A program made the position numbers and the translations under genes. The notes beneath the pieces were generated by a model. The model saw nothing but the letters and a program-made list of their open reading frames with translations. It did not search any database and was not told the DNA's origin. DNA of 64,000 nt from Pseudomonas serbica (GTDB lineage: Bacteria; Pseudomonadota; Gammaproteobacteria; Pseudomonadales; Pseudomonadaceae). Positions 24,949 to 34,466 of the stretch are shown one piece after another (the first letter of the stretch is position 1; every line of letters starts with the position of its first letter). The stretch is taken from positions 62,001-126,000 of the forward strand of contig NZ_JAQIYM010000009.1 in NCBI RefSeq assembly GCF_028823535.1, given 5' to 3'.

Positions 24949-25123
24949 TTTATTCCAAAAGGCTCTGGAACCTCTATTCCACACAGTTGTTGCGTGGTTA
25001 TGCCGCACCCCCGGTGCTATGATCCGATCCCTGCGCCGCAAAGAGTACAAACTCCCGGCGCTTGTTTGGCCGCCCGTGATCGGCCTTGCGCTCACCGCAA
25101 CAGACCTGATTAGGAGAATCATC

Positions 25124-25720
25124 ATGGCTTTCGAATTGCCGCCACTGCCGTACGCACACGATGCCCTGCAGCCGCACATCTCCAAGGAAACCCTGGAGTT
25201 TCACCACGACAAGCACCACAACACCTATGTCGTGAACCTGAACAACCTGGTGCCAGGCACCGAGTTCGAAGGCAAGACCCTGGAAGAGATCGTCAAGACT
25301 TCCTCGGGCGGCATCTTCAACAACGCCGCTCAAGTGTGGAACCACACTTTCTACTGGAACTGCCTGGCACCAAACGCTGGCGGTCAACCAACCGGCGCGC
25401 TGGCGGAAGCCATCAACGCAGCCTTCGGTTCGTTCGACAAGTTCAAGGAAGAGTTCAGCAAGACTTCCATCGGCACCTTCGGTTCCGGTTGGGGCTGGCT
25501 GGTGAAGAAAGCTGACGGCTCCCTGGGCCTGGCCAGCACCATCGGCGCCGGCAACCCGCTGACCAACGGCGACACCCCGCTGCTGACCTGCGACGTCTGG
25601 GAACACGCTTACTACATCGACTACCGCAACCTGCGTCCGAAGTACGTTGAAGCGTTCTGGAACCTGGTCAACTGGAAATTCGTGGCTGAGCAGTTCGAAG
25701 GCAAGACCTTCACCGCTTAA
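25124..25720 (+). CDS. sodB: Superoxide dismutase [Fe]
   Basis: 198 residues from the ATG at 25124 (RBS AGGAG). The metal ligands are His27 (LEFHHDKHH), His74 (AAQVWNHTFYW), and Asp and His of DVWEHAYYIDY. The Gln of AAQVWNH points to the iron type. It is a cytoplasmic homodimer that converts superoxide to O2 and H2O2. It is monocistronic, with a strong terminator 15 bases after the stop. Confidence 0.95.
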   Translation: MAFELPPLPYAHDALQPHISKETLEFHHDKHHNTYVVNLNNLVPGTEFEGKTLEEIVKTSSGGIFNNAAQVWNHTFYWNCLAPNAGGQPTGALAEAINAAFGSFDKFKEEFSKTSIGTFGSGWGWLVKKADGSLGLASTIGAGNPLTNGDTPLLTCDVWEHAYYIDYRNLRPKYVEAFWNLVNWKFVAEQFEGKTFTA

Positions 25721-25734
25721 GCTCGACGCTCCTG

Positions 25735-25763
25735 AAAAACCCGGCTTTCTTGCCGGGTTTTTT
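25735..25763 (+). terminator. Terminator of sodB
   Basis: AAAAACCCGGC-TTTCTT-GCCGGGTTTTTTT: a GC-rich stem followed by seven T's. Confidence 0.95.
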
Positions 25764-25788
25764 TATGCCTGAAGAAACCGCAGGCAAT

Positions 25789-25820
25789 AAAAAACCCGCT
25801 GATTCGTCAGCGGGTTTTTT
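25789..25820 (-). terminator. Terminator of the purL-yqfO transcript (probably bidirectional)
   Basis: AAAAAACCCGCTGA-TTCG-TCAGCGGGTTTTTT is a perfect inverted repeat with A- and T-tracts on both sides. It lies 19 bases beyond the stop of the leftward gene and behind the sodB terminator. Confidence 0.95.
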
Positions 25821-25838
25821 ATTGCGACGATCCAAGGA

Positions 25839-26150
25839 TCAGAAATCCTCCAACCGCCACACTTCATAAGCCGGTGTCTCATAGGGATGGCTCTGCTTCA
25901 GAGCCTCCACTACCGGGCGAATCAACTCATCGGCCACCACAAGCTCGACCTTCCATTCCTCGACCTGTTCGACCTGCCCTGCCTCGCCAATGAACGGCTG
26001 GCTGCCGTCCAGTGGGCGAAACTGGCCCTGGCCCAATACCTGCCAGGCGCAGTGATCGTAAGCGCCGATCCGCCCGCCACCGGCAGCGAAAACGGCGCTC
26101 TTGACCGATTCGACATGACTGTCGGGAACGAAGAACGCAAGCTTGTACAC
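25839..26150 (-). CDS. YqfO/NIF3-like C-terminal domain protein
   Basis: 103 residues from a GTG at 26150, chosen because homologues start MYKLAFFVPDSHVESVK. The sequence matches the small domain inserted in, or related to, YqfO/NIF3 proteins (GGGRIGAYDHCAWQVLGQGQF, HPYETPAYEVWRLEDF). Its structure resembles PII-like/CutA-type trimers, but the function is not settled. It begins 5 bp after the purL stop and is probably translated from the same mRNA. Confidence 0.75.
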   Translation of the reverse strand: MYKLAFFVPDSHVESVKSAVFAAGGGRIGAYDHCAWQVLGQGQFRPLDGSQPFIGEAGQVEQVEEWKVELVVADELIRPVVEALKQSHPYETPAYEVWRLEDF

Positions 26151-26155
26151 GGCTA

Positions 26156-29100
26156 TCAGTTCACCCACACACGCGCATTACGGAACATACGCATCCAAGG
26201 TGCGTCTTCATTCCAGTCTTCCGAACGCCACGAGTTCTGCACGGCACGGAACACACGCTCCGGGTGCGGCATCATGATGGTCACGCGACCGTCGCGGCTG
26301 GTCAAACCGGTGATCCCGCGCGGCGAGCCATTCGGGTTGGCCGGGTAGCTTTCGGTGACCTTGCCGTGGTTATCGACAAAACGCATCGCCACGCAACCGG
26401 ACAGATCGGCTTCCAGCAACGCTTCTTCACTGGCGAACTCGGCATGGCCTTCACCGTGGGCGATGGCGATCGGCATGCGCGAACCGGCCATGCCCTGCAG
26501 GAAGATCGAGTTAGATTCCTGGATTTGCACCATGGCCACACGGGCTTCGAACTGCTCGGAACGGTTACGCACGAAGTGCGGCCAGAACTCGCTGCCCGGG
26601 ATCAGCTCGTGCAGGTTGGACATCATCTGGCAACCGTTGCACACGCCTAGGGTGAAGCTGTCGTTACGCTCGAAGAAGCCCTGGAACGCATCGCGGGCAC
26701 GGCTGTTGAACAGTGCCGACTTGGCCCAGCCCTCACCGGCACCCAGTACGTCGCCGTAGGAGAAACCGCCACAAGCCACCAGGCCCTTGAACTCGTTCAG
26801 GTCGACACGACCGGCCAGAATGTCGCTCATGTGCACGTCGATCGCATTGAAACCGGCGCGGTCGAAGGCAGCCGCCATTTCCACCTGACCGTTGACGCCC
26901 TGCTCACGCAGCACGGCAACCTGTGGGCGGATGCCTTTCTTGATGTAAGGCGCGGCGATGTCCTGGTTGACGTCGTAGCTCAGCTTGACGCTCAGGCCCG
27001 GGTTGTCTTCTTCCAGCAGCACGTCGAACTCTTGATCGGCGCAATCGGCGTTATCACGCAGACGCTGGATCTGGTAGCTGGTCTCGGCCCACTGGCGTTG
27101 CAGCAGACGACGCTGGCCTTCGAACACGGTGTCACCGTTGAAGGTGATGTTGATCTGGCCATTGTTGATTGGCTGACCGATCACCGACACGCATTCGCCC
27201 AGACCGGCAGCGCTGAACTGCGCGAGGATGTCTGCGGTAGCGTCCTGGCGAACCTGGATCACGGCGCCCAGTTCTTCGTTGAACAGGATCGCGGCGATGT
27301 CAGCGGAAGTTTCCGCCAGGCCGTCGAGATTCAGGCTCAGGCCGCAATGACCGGCAAACGCCATCTCGACCACGCTGGTCAGCAGACCACCGTCGGAACG
27401 GTCGTGGTAGGCCAGCAGGTGACCGTCGGCGTTGAGGCCCTGGATCACCGCGAAGAAAGCCTTCAAGTCTTCAGCATCGTCGACGTCCGGCGCCTGCTTG
27501 CCGAGCTTGCCGTGAACCTGGGCCAGGATCGAGGCGCCCATGCGGTTCTGGCCACGGCCCAGGTCGATCAGGATCAGGTCGGTGGTGCCCTTGTCCATGC
27601 GCAGTTGCGGGGTCAGGGTCTGACGGATGTCAGTCACTGGCGCGAAACCGGTCACGATCAGGGACATCGGCGAAGTGACGGATTTGTCGACGCCTTCATC
27701 GTTCCAGCGCGTGGCCATGGACATCGAGTCCTTGCCCACCGGAATGGTGATGCCCAGCTCAGGGCACAGTTCCATGCCGACTGCCTTCACGGTGTCGTAC
27801 AGACGCGCGTCTTCACCCGGGTGACCAGCGGCGGACATCCAGTTCGCCGACAACTTGATGTCGGAGATCTTGCCGATGCGCGAAGCGGCGATGTTGGTCA
27901 GGGTTTCGCCGATGGCCATGCGGCCCGACGCCGGAGCGTCCAGCAGTGCCAGCGGCGTACGCTCGCCCATGGCCATGGCTTCACCGGTGTAGACGTCGAA
28001 GCTGGTGGCGGTGACGGCAACGTCAGCCACCGGAACCTGCCACGGGCCGACCATCTGGTCACGGGCCACGAGGCCGGTGATGGTGCGGTCGCCGATAGTG
28101 ATCAGGAAGCTCTTGCTCGCCACGGCCGGGTGATGCAGGACGCGCTCGACGCATTCGCCGATGTCCAGGGTCGACGGATCGAAATCGTCGCCCAGCTCGT
28201 TTTCACGCACCACCGAACGGTGCATGCGCGGGGCTTTGCCCAGCAGCACTTCGAGTGGCATGTCCACCGGGCTGTTGCCGAAGTGGCTGTCGGTGACAGT
28301 CAGCTGCGGTTCGGCAGTGGCTTCGCCGACGACGGCAAACGGGCAACGCTCGCGTTCGCAGATCGCCTTGAAGCGCTCGAAGTCGGCCGGGCCGACTGCC
28401 AGCACGTAACGTTCCTGGGATTCGTTGGACCAGATTTCGTGCGGGGCCATGCCCGGCTCGTCGTTTGGAATGTTGCGCAGTTCGAAACGGCCACCGCGGT
28501 CGCCGTCGTTGACCAGTTCCGGGAAGGCGTTGGACAGGCCGCCCGCACCCACGTCGTGGATGAAGCTGATCGGGTTCTTTTCGCCCAGCTGCCAGCAACG
28601 GTCGATCACTTCCTGGCAACGACGCTCCATCTCAGGGTTTTCACGCTGTACGGAAGCGAAGTCCAGGTCGGCCGAGCTGGTGCCGGTGGCCATGGAGGAA
28701 GCCGCGCCGCCGCCCAGGCCGATCAGCATTGCCGGGCCGCCGAGCACGATCAGCTTGGAGCCAACGACGATCTCGCCTTTCTTGACGTGTTCTTCACGGA
28801 TGTTGCCCATGCCGCCGGCCAGCATGATCGGCTTGTGGTAACCACGCACTTCGTCGCCGTGCGGGGTGCTGATCGACTGTTCGAAGGTACGGAAGTAGCC
28901 GGTCAGCGCCGGACGACCGAATTCGTTGTTGAACGCAGCGCCGCCCAGCGGGCCCTCGATCATGATGTCCAGTGCGGTCACGATTCGCTCGGGCTTGCCG
29001 TACGGCACTTCCCACGGCTGTTCGAAACCCGGGATCTGCAGGTTGGACACGGTGAAGCCGGTCAAGCCAGCCTTCGGCTTGGCGCCGCGACCGGTCGCGC

Positions 29101-30052
29101 CTTCGTCGCGGATCTCGCCACCGGAACCGGTGGAGGCGCCCGGGAACGGGGCAATCGCGGTCGGGTGGTTGTGGGTCTCGACTTTCATCAGGATGTGCAC
29201 CGGCTCCTGCACCGCGCCGTACTGGCGGGTTTCAGGGTCCGGGAAGAAGCGCCCGGCCACGGAGCCGACGATTACCGAAGCGTTGTCCTTGTAAGCCGAC
29301 AGGACACCTTCGCTGTGCATCACGTAGGTGTTCTTGATCATGCCGAACAGGCTTTTTTCCTGGCTCTCGCCGTCGATGTCCCAACTGGCGTTGAAGATCT
29401 TGTGACGGCAGTGCTCGGAGTTCGCCTGGGCGAACATCATCAGTTCGATGTCGTGCGGGTTGCGCTTCAAGCCGACGAAGGCGTTGACCAGGTAGTCGAT
29501 CTCGTCTTCGGCCAGGGCCAGGCCCAGCTCGGTGTTGGCTTTTTCCAGCGCAGCGCGGCCGCCACCCAGCACGTCGATCGCGGTCAGGGGCTTGGGTTCG
29601 GCGTGGCTGAACAGGCCGGCGGCCTGCTCCAGGTTGCCCAGGACGATCTGGGTCATGCGGTCGTGCAGTGCATCGGCAATCAGCTGGGCGTCAGCATCGC
29701 TGAACTGGCCGGCCACGTAGAAGGCAATGCCGCGCTCCAGGCGCTGGATCTTGGTCAGGCCGCAGTTGCGAGCGATGTCGCTGGCCTTGCTCGACCAGGG
29801 CGAGATGGTGCCGAAACGCGGCAACACCAGGAACAGACGACCGGTCGGTTCCTGGACGGGAACGCTTGGACCGTACTTCAGAAGGCGCGCCAGCACCTGC
29901 TGTTCGTCGCCGGTCAGGACGCCGGCAACTTCGGCGAAGTGAGCGAATTCAGCATACAGGCCGCTGACAGCCGGAACCTTCTGGCTCAGTTGCTCAAGGA
30001 GCTTGCTGTGGCGAAAGGCAGAAAGGGCAGGAGCGCCGCGCAGGATCAACAT
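26156..30052 (-). CDS. purL: Phosphoribosylformylglycinamidine synthase (FGAR amidotransferase)
   Basis: 1298 residues, the long proteobacterial PurL that catalyses step four of purine synthesis (FGAR + Gln + ATP to FGAM). From the N-terminus: the PurS-like domain, a linker, two AIRS-like synthetase halves (APFPGASTGSGGEIRDEGAT; DVGAGGLSNAFPELVND) and a C-terminal class I glutamine amidotransferase with the nucleophile Cys in LGVCNGCQMM and the His of AHGEGHAEF. The start MLILRGAPALS is typical. A yqfO-like gene follows on the same transcript. Confidence 0.97.
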   Translation of the reverse strand: MLILRGAPALSAFRHSKLLEQLSQKVPAVSGLYAEFAHFAEVAGVLTGDEQQVLARLLKYGPSVPVQEPTGRLFLVLPRFGTISPWSSKASDIARNCGLTKIQRLERGIAFYVAGQFSDADAQLIADALHDRMTQIVLGNLEQAAGLFSHAEPKPLTAIDVLGGGRAALEKANTELGLALAEDEIDYLVNAFVGLKRNPHDIELMMFAQANSEHCRHKIFNASWDIDGESQEKSLFGMIKNTYVMHSEGVLSAYKDNASVIVGSVAGRFFPDPETRQYGAVQEPVHILMKVETHNHPTAIAPFPGASTGSGGEIRDEGATGRGAKPKAGLTGFTVSNLQIPGFEQPWEVPYGKPERIVTALDIMIEGPLGGAAFNNEFGRPALTGYFRTFEQSISTPHGDEVRGYHKPIMLAGGMGNIREEHVKKGEIVVGSKLIVLGGPAMLIGLGGGAASSMATGTSSADLDFASVQRENPEMERRCQEVIDRCWQLGEKNPISFIHDVGAGGLSNAFPELVNDGDRGGRFELRNIPNDEPGMAPHEIWSNESQERYVLAVGPADFERFKAICERERCPFAVVGEATAEPQLTVTDSHFGNSPVDMPLEVLLGKAPRMHRSVVRENELGDDFDPSTLDIGECVERVLHHPAVASKSFLITIGDRTITGLVARDQMVGPWQVPVADVAVTATSFDVYTGEAMAMGERTPLALLDAPASGRMAIGETLTNIAASRIGKISDIKLSANWMSAAGHPGEDARLYDTVKAVGMELCPELGITIPVGKDSMSMATRWNDEGVDKSVTSPMSLIVTGFAPVTDIRQTLTPQLRMDKGTTDLILIDLGRGQNRMGASILAQVHGKLGKQAPDVDDAEDLKAFFAVIQGLNADGHLLAYHDRSDGGLLTSVVEMAFAGHCGLSLNLDGLAETSADIAAILFNEELGAVIQVRQDATADILAQFSAAGLGECVSVIGQPINNGQINITFNGDTVFEGQRRLLQRQWAETSYQIQRLRDNADCADQEFDVLLEEDNPGLSVKLSYDVNQDIAAPYIKKGIRPQVAVLREQGVNGQVEMAAAFDRAGFNAIDVHMSDILAGRVDLNEFKGLVACGGFSYGDVLGAGEGWAKSALFNSRARDAFQGFFERNDSFTLGVCNGCQMMSNLHELIPGSEFWPHFVRNRSEQFEARVAMVQIQESNSIFLQGMAGSRMPIAIAHGEGHAEFASEEALLEADLSGCVAMRFVDNHGKVTESYPANPNGSPRGITGLTSRDGRVTIMMPHPERVFRAVQNSWRSEDWNEDAPWMRMFRNARVWVN

Positions 30053-30337
30053 CTTCGGGACAGCCTCGGGAAGGGGTGTGCTTTGAGGCCGTGCATTCTA
30101 GCCTAAACAGCCCGCGACAGCACCCGAAACGCTACGCACGGTTGCACCCGAGTGTCGATCTGTGTTTCTGCCCCGAAAGTCAGGTTAATCGGGCGTGTAG
30201 CCACAGCTTATTTTTACTGTATCAAAATGCACAAAAGGCCCATTCCTGCGGGGTTTCGTCCGTTTTTCCCATCGCTAGCAGATAGGCCCTTCGCTGTCGA
30301 GATATGGCGCCCGTGGTCCTTTGCGTATACTGCGCAG

Positions 30338-31798
30338 ATGTTTTCCCCAATGGCTTTGCGTCCGCGGTACGCCAAATGGCTGATCGCAACCGGACTCTTC
30401 CTGATGCTCAGTGGCTGTGTTGATAAACCCAACACACTGGAGCGCGTAAAGGAGGATGGTGTGCTGCGGGTGGTTACCCGAAACAGCCCCGCCACCTACT
30501 TTCAGGATCGCAACGGTGAAACCGGCTTCGAATACGAGCTGGTGAAGCGCTTCGCCGACGATCTGGGGGTCGAGCTCAAGATCGAGACGGCCGACAACCT
30601 CGACGACCTGTTCGACCAGGTGGGCAAGCCCAATGGCCCGGTACTGGCGGCCGCCGGCCTGGTCAGCAGCGAAGCGCGCAAGAAGCAGGTGCGGTTTTCC
30701 CATTCCTACCTGGAAGTAACGCCGCAGGTCATCTATCGCAACGGCCAGTCGCGCCCCACCGACGCCAAGGATCTGGTCGGCAAGAAGATCATGGTGCTCA
30801 AGGGCAGCACCCACGCCGAGCAACTCGCACAACTGAAACAGAAGTTTCCTGGCATCGAATACGAAGAATCCGACGCGGTCGAGGTCGTGGATCTCCTGCG
30901 CATGGTCGACGAAGGTCAGATCGATCTGACACTGGTCGACTCCAATGAAGTCGCGATGAACCAGGTGTACTTCACCAACATCCGGGTCGCCTTCGACCTG
31001 GGGGATGCCAGCAACCAGAGCTGGGCCGTGGCGCCGGGCGACGACAACAGCCTGCTCAACGAGATCAACGAGTACCTCGACAAGGTCAAGAAGAACGGCA
31101 CCCTGCAACGCCTCAAGGACCGTTACTACGGGCATGTCGATGTACTCGGCTACATGGGCGCCACCACCTTTGCCCAGCACTTGCAGCAACGCCTGCCCAA
31201 GTACGAACAGCACTTCAAGGCGTACGCCAAGAAAGAGAAAGTCGACTGGCGCCTGCTGGCGGCCGTCGGTTATCAGGAGTCGTTGTGGCAACCGGCCGTG
31301 ACCTCCAAGACTGGCGTGCGTGGCCTGATGATGCTGACCCAGAACACCGCGCAAGCCATGGGCGTGTCCAACCGCCTCGATCCGAAGCAGAGCATCATGG
31401 GTGGCGCCAAGTACCTGGCCTACATGAAGGACCAACTGGACGACTCGATCCAGGAACCGGACCGCACCTGGTTTGCCCTGGCCGCCTACAACGTTGGCAG
31501 CGGGCACCTCGACGACGCCCGCAAGCTGGCGGCCAAGGAAGGGTTGAATCCGGACAAATGGCTGGATGTGAAAAAAATCCTGCCGCGCCTGTCCGAGAAG
31601 AAGTGGTACAGCAAGACCCGCTACGGTTACGCCCGTGGCGGCGAGCCGGTGCATTTCGTGGCGAACATCCGTCGCTACTACGACATCCTGACCTGGGTCA
31701 CGCAGCCGCAGCTTGAAGGCGACCAGGTGGCCGAGGGCAACCTGCATGTGCCGGGGATCGACAAATCAAAACCGACGCAGGAACCTGCGCCGCTCTAA
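30338..31798 (+). CDS. mltF: Membrane-bound lytic murein transglycosylase F
   Basis: 486 residues from the ATG at 30338. A lipobox LSGC (~residue 25) indicates an outer-membrane lipoprotein. Residues ~40-270 form a SBP_bac_3-like domain (DGVLRVVTRNSPATYFQDRN), and the C-terminal half is an SLT lysozyme-like domain with the catalytic Glu in VGYQESLWQPAVTSKTGVRG. It cleaves peptidoglycan glycan strands to 1,6-anhydro products. It is divergent from purL across 285 bp. MALRP at 30350 is an alternative start. Confidence 0.93.
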   Translation: MFSPMALRPRYAKWLIATGLFLMLSGCVDKPNTLERVKEDGVLRVVTRNSPATYFQDRNGETGFEYELVKRFADDLGVELKIETADNLDDLFDQVGKPNGPVLAAAGLVSSEARKKQVRFSHSYLEVTPQVIYRNGQSRPTDAKDLVGKKIMVLKGSTHAEQLAQLKQKFPGIEYEESDAVEVVDLLRMVDEGQIDLTLVDSNEVAMNQVYFTNIRVAFDLGDASNQSWAVAPGDDNSLLNEINEYLDKVKKNGTLQRLKDRYYGHVDVLGYMGATTFAQHLQQRLPKYEQHFKAYAKKEKVDWRLLAAVGYQESLWQPAVTSKTGVRGLMMLTQNTAQAMGVSNRLDPKQSIMGGAKYLAYMKDQLDDSIQEPDRTWFALAAYNVGSGHLDDARKLAAKEGLNPDKWLDVKKILPRLSEKKWYSKTRYGYARGGEPVHFVANIRRYYDILTWVTQPQLEGDQVAEGNLHVPGIDKSKPTQEPAPL

Positions 31799-31817
31799 CA
31801 GTCACCGCAAAGCAAAT

Positions 31818-31905
31818 GTGGGAGCGGGCTTGCTCGCGAAAGCGGTGTCTCAGCCAACAAAGATGTTGAATGATAATCCGCATTCGCGAGCAGGCTCGCC
31901 CCCAC
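31818..31905. repeat. Inverted REP pair, GTGGGAGCGGGC type
   Basis: 31818-31839 and 31884-31905 are inverse copies between the convergent mltF and pdxJ genes. Confidence 0.9.
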
Positions 31906-31924
31906 AGTAGTTTTGGGTTGACCT

Positions 31925-32671
31925 TTAAGCCTTGGTAGCCGCCGCCAGAATCAGCGCCTTCATCTCCGAAACAGCCGACTTGAAGCCCACGAACAACGCA
32001 TGGGCCACCAGTGCATGGCCGATGTTCAGCTCGTTGATGCCCTTGATCGCCGCCACTGCCTCGACGTTGTGATAATGCAGGCCGTGGCCGGCATTGACGA
32101 TCAGGCCTTGAGTCAGGCCGAACGCTACGCCGTCGGCAACACGCTTGAGTTCCTCAGCCACTTCGATCGGCGTCTCGGCATCGGCATAACGTCCGGTGTG
32201 CAGTTCGATGGCTGGCGCACCGACGCGACGCGACGCTTCGATCTGTCGCTCGTCGGCATCGATGAACAGCGACACTTCCGAGCCGATCTTCGACAGGCGC
32301 TCTACGGCAGCCTTGATCCGCGCTTCCTGCCCCGCCACATCCAGTCCGCCTTCGGTCGTCAGCTCCTGACGGGTCTCCGGCACCAGGCAGATGTGCGCCG
32401 GGCGAATGCGCTCGGCGAACTGCATCATTTCTTCGGTGACGCCCATTTCGAAGTTCATGCGGGTTTGCAGCACGTCCTTGAGCAGCAGCACGTCGCGCTC
32501 CTGGATGTGCCGGCGGTCTTCGCGCAGGTGCACGGTGATGCCGTCAGCGCCCGCCTCTTCCGCATCCAGTGCCGCCTTGACCGGGTCCGGGTAGCGCGTG
32601 CCCCGGGCCTGACGCAGGGTGGCAACGTGGTCGATGTTTACGCCAAGAAGAATGCGGGTGCTGGTGGTCAC
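31925..32671 (-). CDS. pdxJ: Pyridoxine 5'-phosphate synthase
   Basis: 248 residues (family ~243). It condenses 1-deoxyxylulose 5-phosphate with 3-amino-2-oxopropyl phosphate in vitamin B6 synthesis. The N-terminus LLGVNIDHVATLRQARGTRYPDP and VHLREDRRHIQ are hallmark motifs of this TIM-barrel enzyme; ELHTGRYAD and NAGHGLHYHNV also match. It is the last gene of the lepA-lepB-rnc-era-recO-pdxJ series, 49 bp after recO. Confidence 0.95.
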   Translation of the reverse strand: MTTSTRILLGVNIDHVATLRQARGTRYPDPVKAALDAEEAGADGITVHLREDRRHIQERDVLLLKDVLQTRMNFEMGVTEEMMQFAERIRPAHICLVPETRQELTTEGGLDVAGQEARIKAAVERLSKIGSEVSLFIDADERQIEASRRVGAPAIELHTGRYADAETPIEVAEELKRVADGVAFGLTQGLIVNAGHGLHYHNVEAVAAIKGINELNIGHALVAHALFVGFKSAVSEMKALILAAATKA

Positions 32672-32720
32672 GGAAGCGCTCCAGAATCAGAAAAAGTTCG
32701 GTACACAGCATACGGGGAGA

Positions 32721-33404
32721 CTACGGCTTGCGAAACAGCTCGCGACTGACCAGGGGCCGACCACCCAGGTGAACGGCCAGCGCCTGGCGCATCAAACGCT
32801 TGGCCGCCGACAACGCACCCGGTGCGCTCCAGTCGGCGTCAGCCATGGCCAGCAGTTCGGCGCCATTGAACAACCCGGGTTGCAGCAGATAGACCCGCTC
32901 CAGTCCCGCATCGACCTGCAAACGGTAAAGACCGTCGGGCGCAATGGCTTCGTCATGGATATCGGCAGTCAGTGAAAAGCCGTAGCCCAGATCATCCAGC
33001 AGGCGCCATTCGAACGACCGCAGCAACGGCTCCAGCGCTCGACCTTCGGCCAGGGCCAGCAACGTCGCGGCATAGTGGTCGAACACCGAAGGGAAAGGGT
33101 CTTCGGCGGGCAGCAGGCGAATCAACAGCTCATTGAGGTACAGCCCGCTGAACAGCGCCTCGCCGTTGAGCCAGGTGGCGATGCCGGCACTCTCCATGCG
33201 CCCGACGTTCTTCAGTTCGCCACGCCCGCGAAACTCGACCTCCAGCGGCACGAACGGCCGCGCCAGCGTCCCGGCCTTGCCCCGCGCACTGCGCAATACC
33301 GCCCGCAGCCGACCTTGCGGCGTCAGGAAGTCGACCAGGGCGCTGCTTTCGCGGTAGGCGCGGGAGTGGAGGACGTAGGCGGGTTGGGGGATGGGTTGGG
33401 ACAT
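32721..33404 (-). CDS. recO: DNA repair protein RecO
   Basis: 227 residues. It has the N-terminal OB-fold (PAYVLHSRAYRESSALVDFLTP) and the helical C-terminal part typical of RecO, which with RecR loads RecA on SSB-coated DNA. Its place between era and pdxJ is conserved in gammaproteobacteria. A REP pair and 159 bp separate it from era, so it may have some independent transcription. Confidence 0.93.
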   Translation of the reverse strand: MSQPIPQPAYVLHSRAYRESSALVDFLTPQGRLRAVLRSARGKAGTLARPFVPLEVEFRGRGELKNVGRMESAGIATWLNGEALFSGLYLNELLIRLLPAEDPFPSVFDHYAATLLALAEGRALEPLLRSFEWRLLDDLGYGFSLTADIHDEAIAPDGLYRLQVDAGLERVYLLQPGLFNGAELLAMADADWSAPGALSAAKRLMRQALAVHLGGRPLVSRELFRKP

Positions 33405-33451
33405 GGAATTCTCAATGAAGGACTGCTGCTTTCAGACACCCCAAAACCACT

Positions 33452-33539
33452 GTGGGAGCGGGCTTGCTCGCGATGGGGGACTAACATTCAACAGAGTTGT
33501 TGACTGATAGACCGCTATCGTGAGCAGGCTCGCTCCCAC
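33452..33539. repeat. Inverted REP pair between era and recO
   Basis: 33452-33473 and 33518-33539 (one change, TCGTGAGC) are inverse copies of the GTGGGAGCGGGC REP, within an otherwise co-directional housekeeping series. Confidence 0.9.
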
Positions 33540-33563
33540 AGTTTTATCACCTGTGCTCAGGTA

Positions 33564-34466
33564 TTACAGGTCGCCGTAACCCAGCGAACGCAAGGCGCGC
33601 TCGTCATCGGACCAGCCGCCCTTCACCTTGACCCACAGGTTGAGCATGATCTTGGAGTCGAACAGCAGCTCCATGTCCTTGCGCGCCTCGGTGCCGATGC
33701 GCTTGATGCGCTCGCCCTTGTCGCCAATGATGATCTTCTTCTGGCCATCACGCTCGACCAGGATCAGTGCATGGATGTGCAGCGTCTTGCCCTGCTGCTT
33801 GAACTCTTCGATTTCGACGGTGATCTGGTACGGCAGCTCGGCGCCCAGCTGGCGCATGATTTTTTCCCGTACCAGTTCGGCAGCAAGGAAACGGCTGCTG
33901 CGGTCGGTGATCTGGTCTTCCGGGAAGAAGTGATCGTTCTCCGGCAGATGGTCAGCGATGACCTTTTCCAGTGCGTCGAGGTTGTGCCCGTGCTGCGCGG
34001 AAATCGGGATGATCTGCGCGTTCGGCAGCTGCTCCTGCAACCAGCTCAGGTGCGGCATCAGCTCGGCCTTGTCTTCGATGCGATCGGTCTTGTTCAAGGC
34101 CACGATCAGCGGACCGGTCACGTACTGGACGCGTTCGAGGACCATCTGGTCTTCTTCGGTCCACTTGGTGCGATCAACCACGAAGATCACCACGTCGACG
34201 TCTTTCAACGCCGCCGAAGCGGTTTTGTTCATGTAGCGGTTCAGGGCCTTTTCGCCGCCCTTGTGCATACCGGGCGTATCGACGTAGATCGCCTGCACAT
34301 CACCCTCGGTCTTGATGCCGAGCATGTTGTGACGGGTGGTTTGCGGCTTGCGCGAGGTGATCGCCAGCTTCTGGCCGAGGATGTGGTTCAGCAGCGTGGA
34401 CTTGCCCACGTTCGGACGGCCGACGATGGCAACATAGCCACAGCGCGTTGCATTTGTATCAGTCAT
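33564..34466 (-). CDS. era: GTPase Era
   Basis: 300 residues from the ATG at 34466 (RBS GGAGA). The G motifs are GRPNVGKST (G1), DTPGMH (G3) and NKTDRI (G4). The C-terminal KH domain contains HIHALILVERDGQKKIIIGD. Era binds the 3' end of 16S rRNA and helps 30S assembly. The start overlaps the 3' end of rnc by 8 bases, so the two are translationally coupled. Confidence 0.97.
   Translation of the reverse strand: MTDTNATRCGYVAIVGRPNVGKSTLLNHILGQKLAITSRKPQTTRHNMLGIKTEGDVQAIYVDTPGMHKGGEKALNRYMNKTASAALKDVDVVIFVVDRTKWTEEDQMVLERVQYVTGPLIVALNKTDRIEDKAELMPHLSWLQEQLPNAQIIPISAQHGHNLDALEKVIADHLPENDHFFPEDQITDRSSRFLAAELVREKIMRQLGAELPYQITVEIEEFKQQGKTLHIHALILVERDGQKKIIIGDKGERIKRIGTEARKDMELLFDSKIMLNLWVKVKGGWSDDERALRSLGYGDL

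Noticed and set aside
26831..30106. A 1091-codon open frame on the plus strand opposite purL
   Set aside because: It is the antisense shadow of a highly biased GC-rich gene; purL is complete with all family motifs. Similar long antisense frames opposite lepA (36229-38055), valS (44600-46219), the molybdopterin gene (54751-56472), glpK (60495-62201) and aruI (10958-12574) were rejected for the same reason.
30326..30331. TATACT as the -10 element of mltF
   Set aside because: No acceptable -35 lies upstream, and the predicted transcription start would coincide with the start codon.
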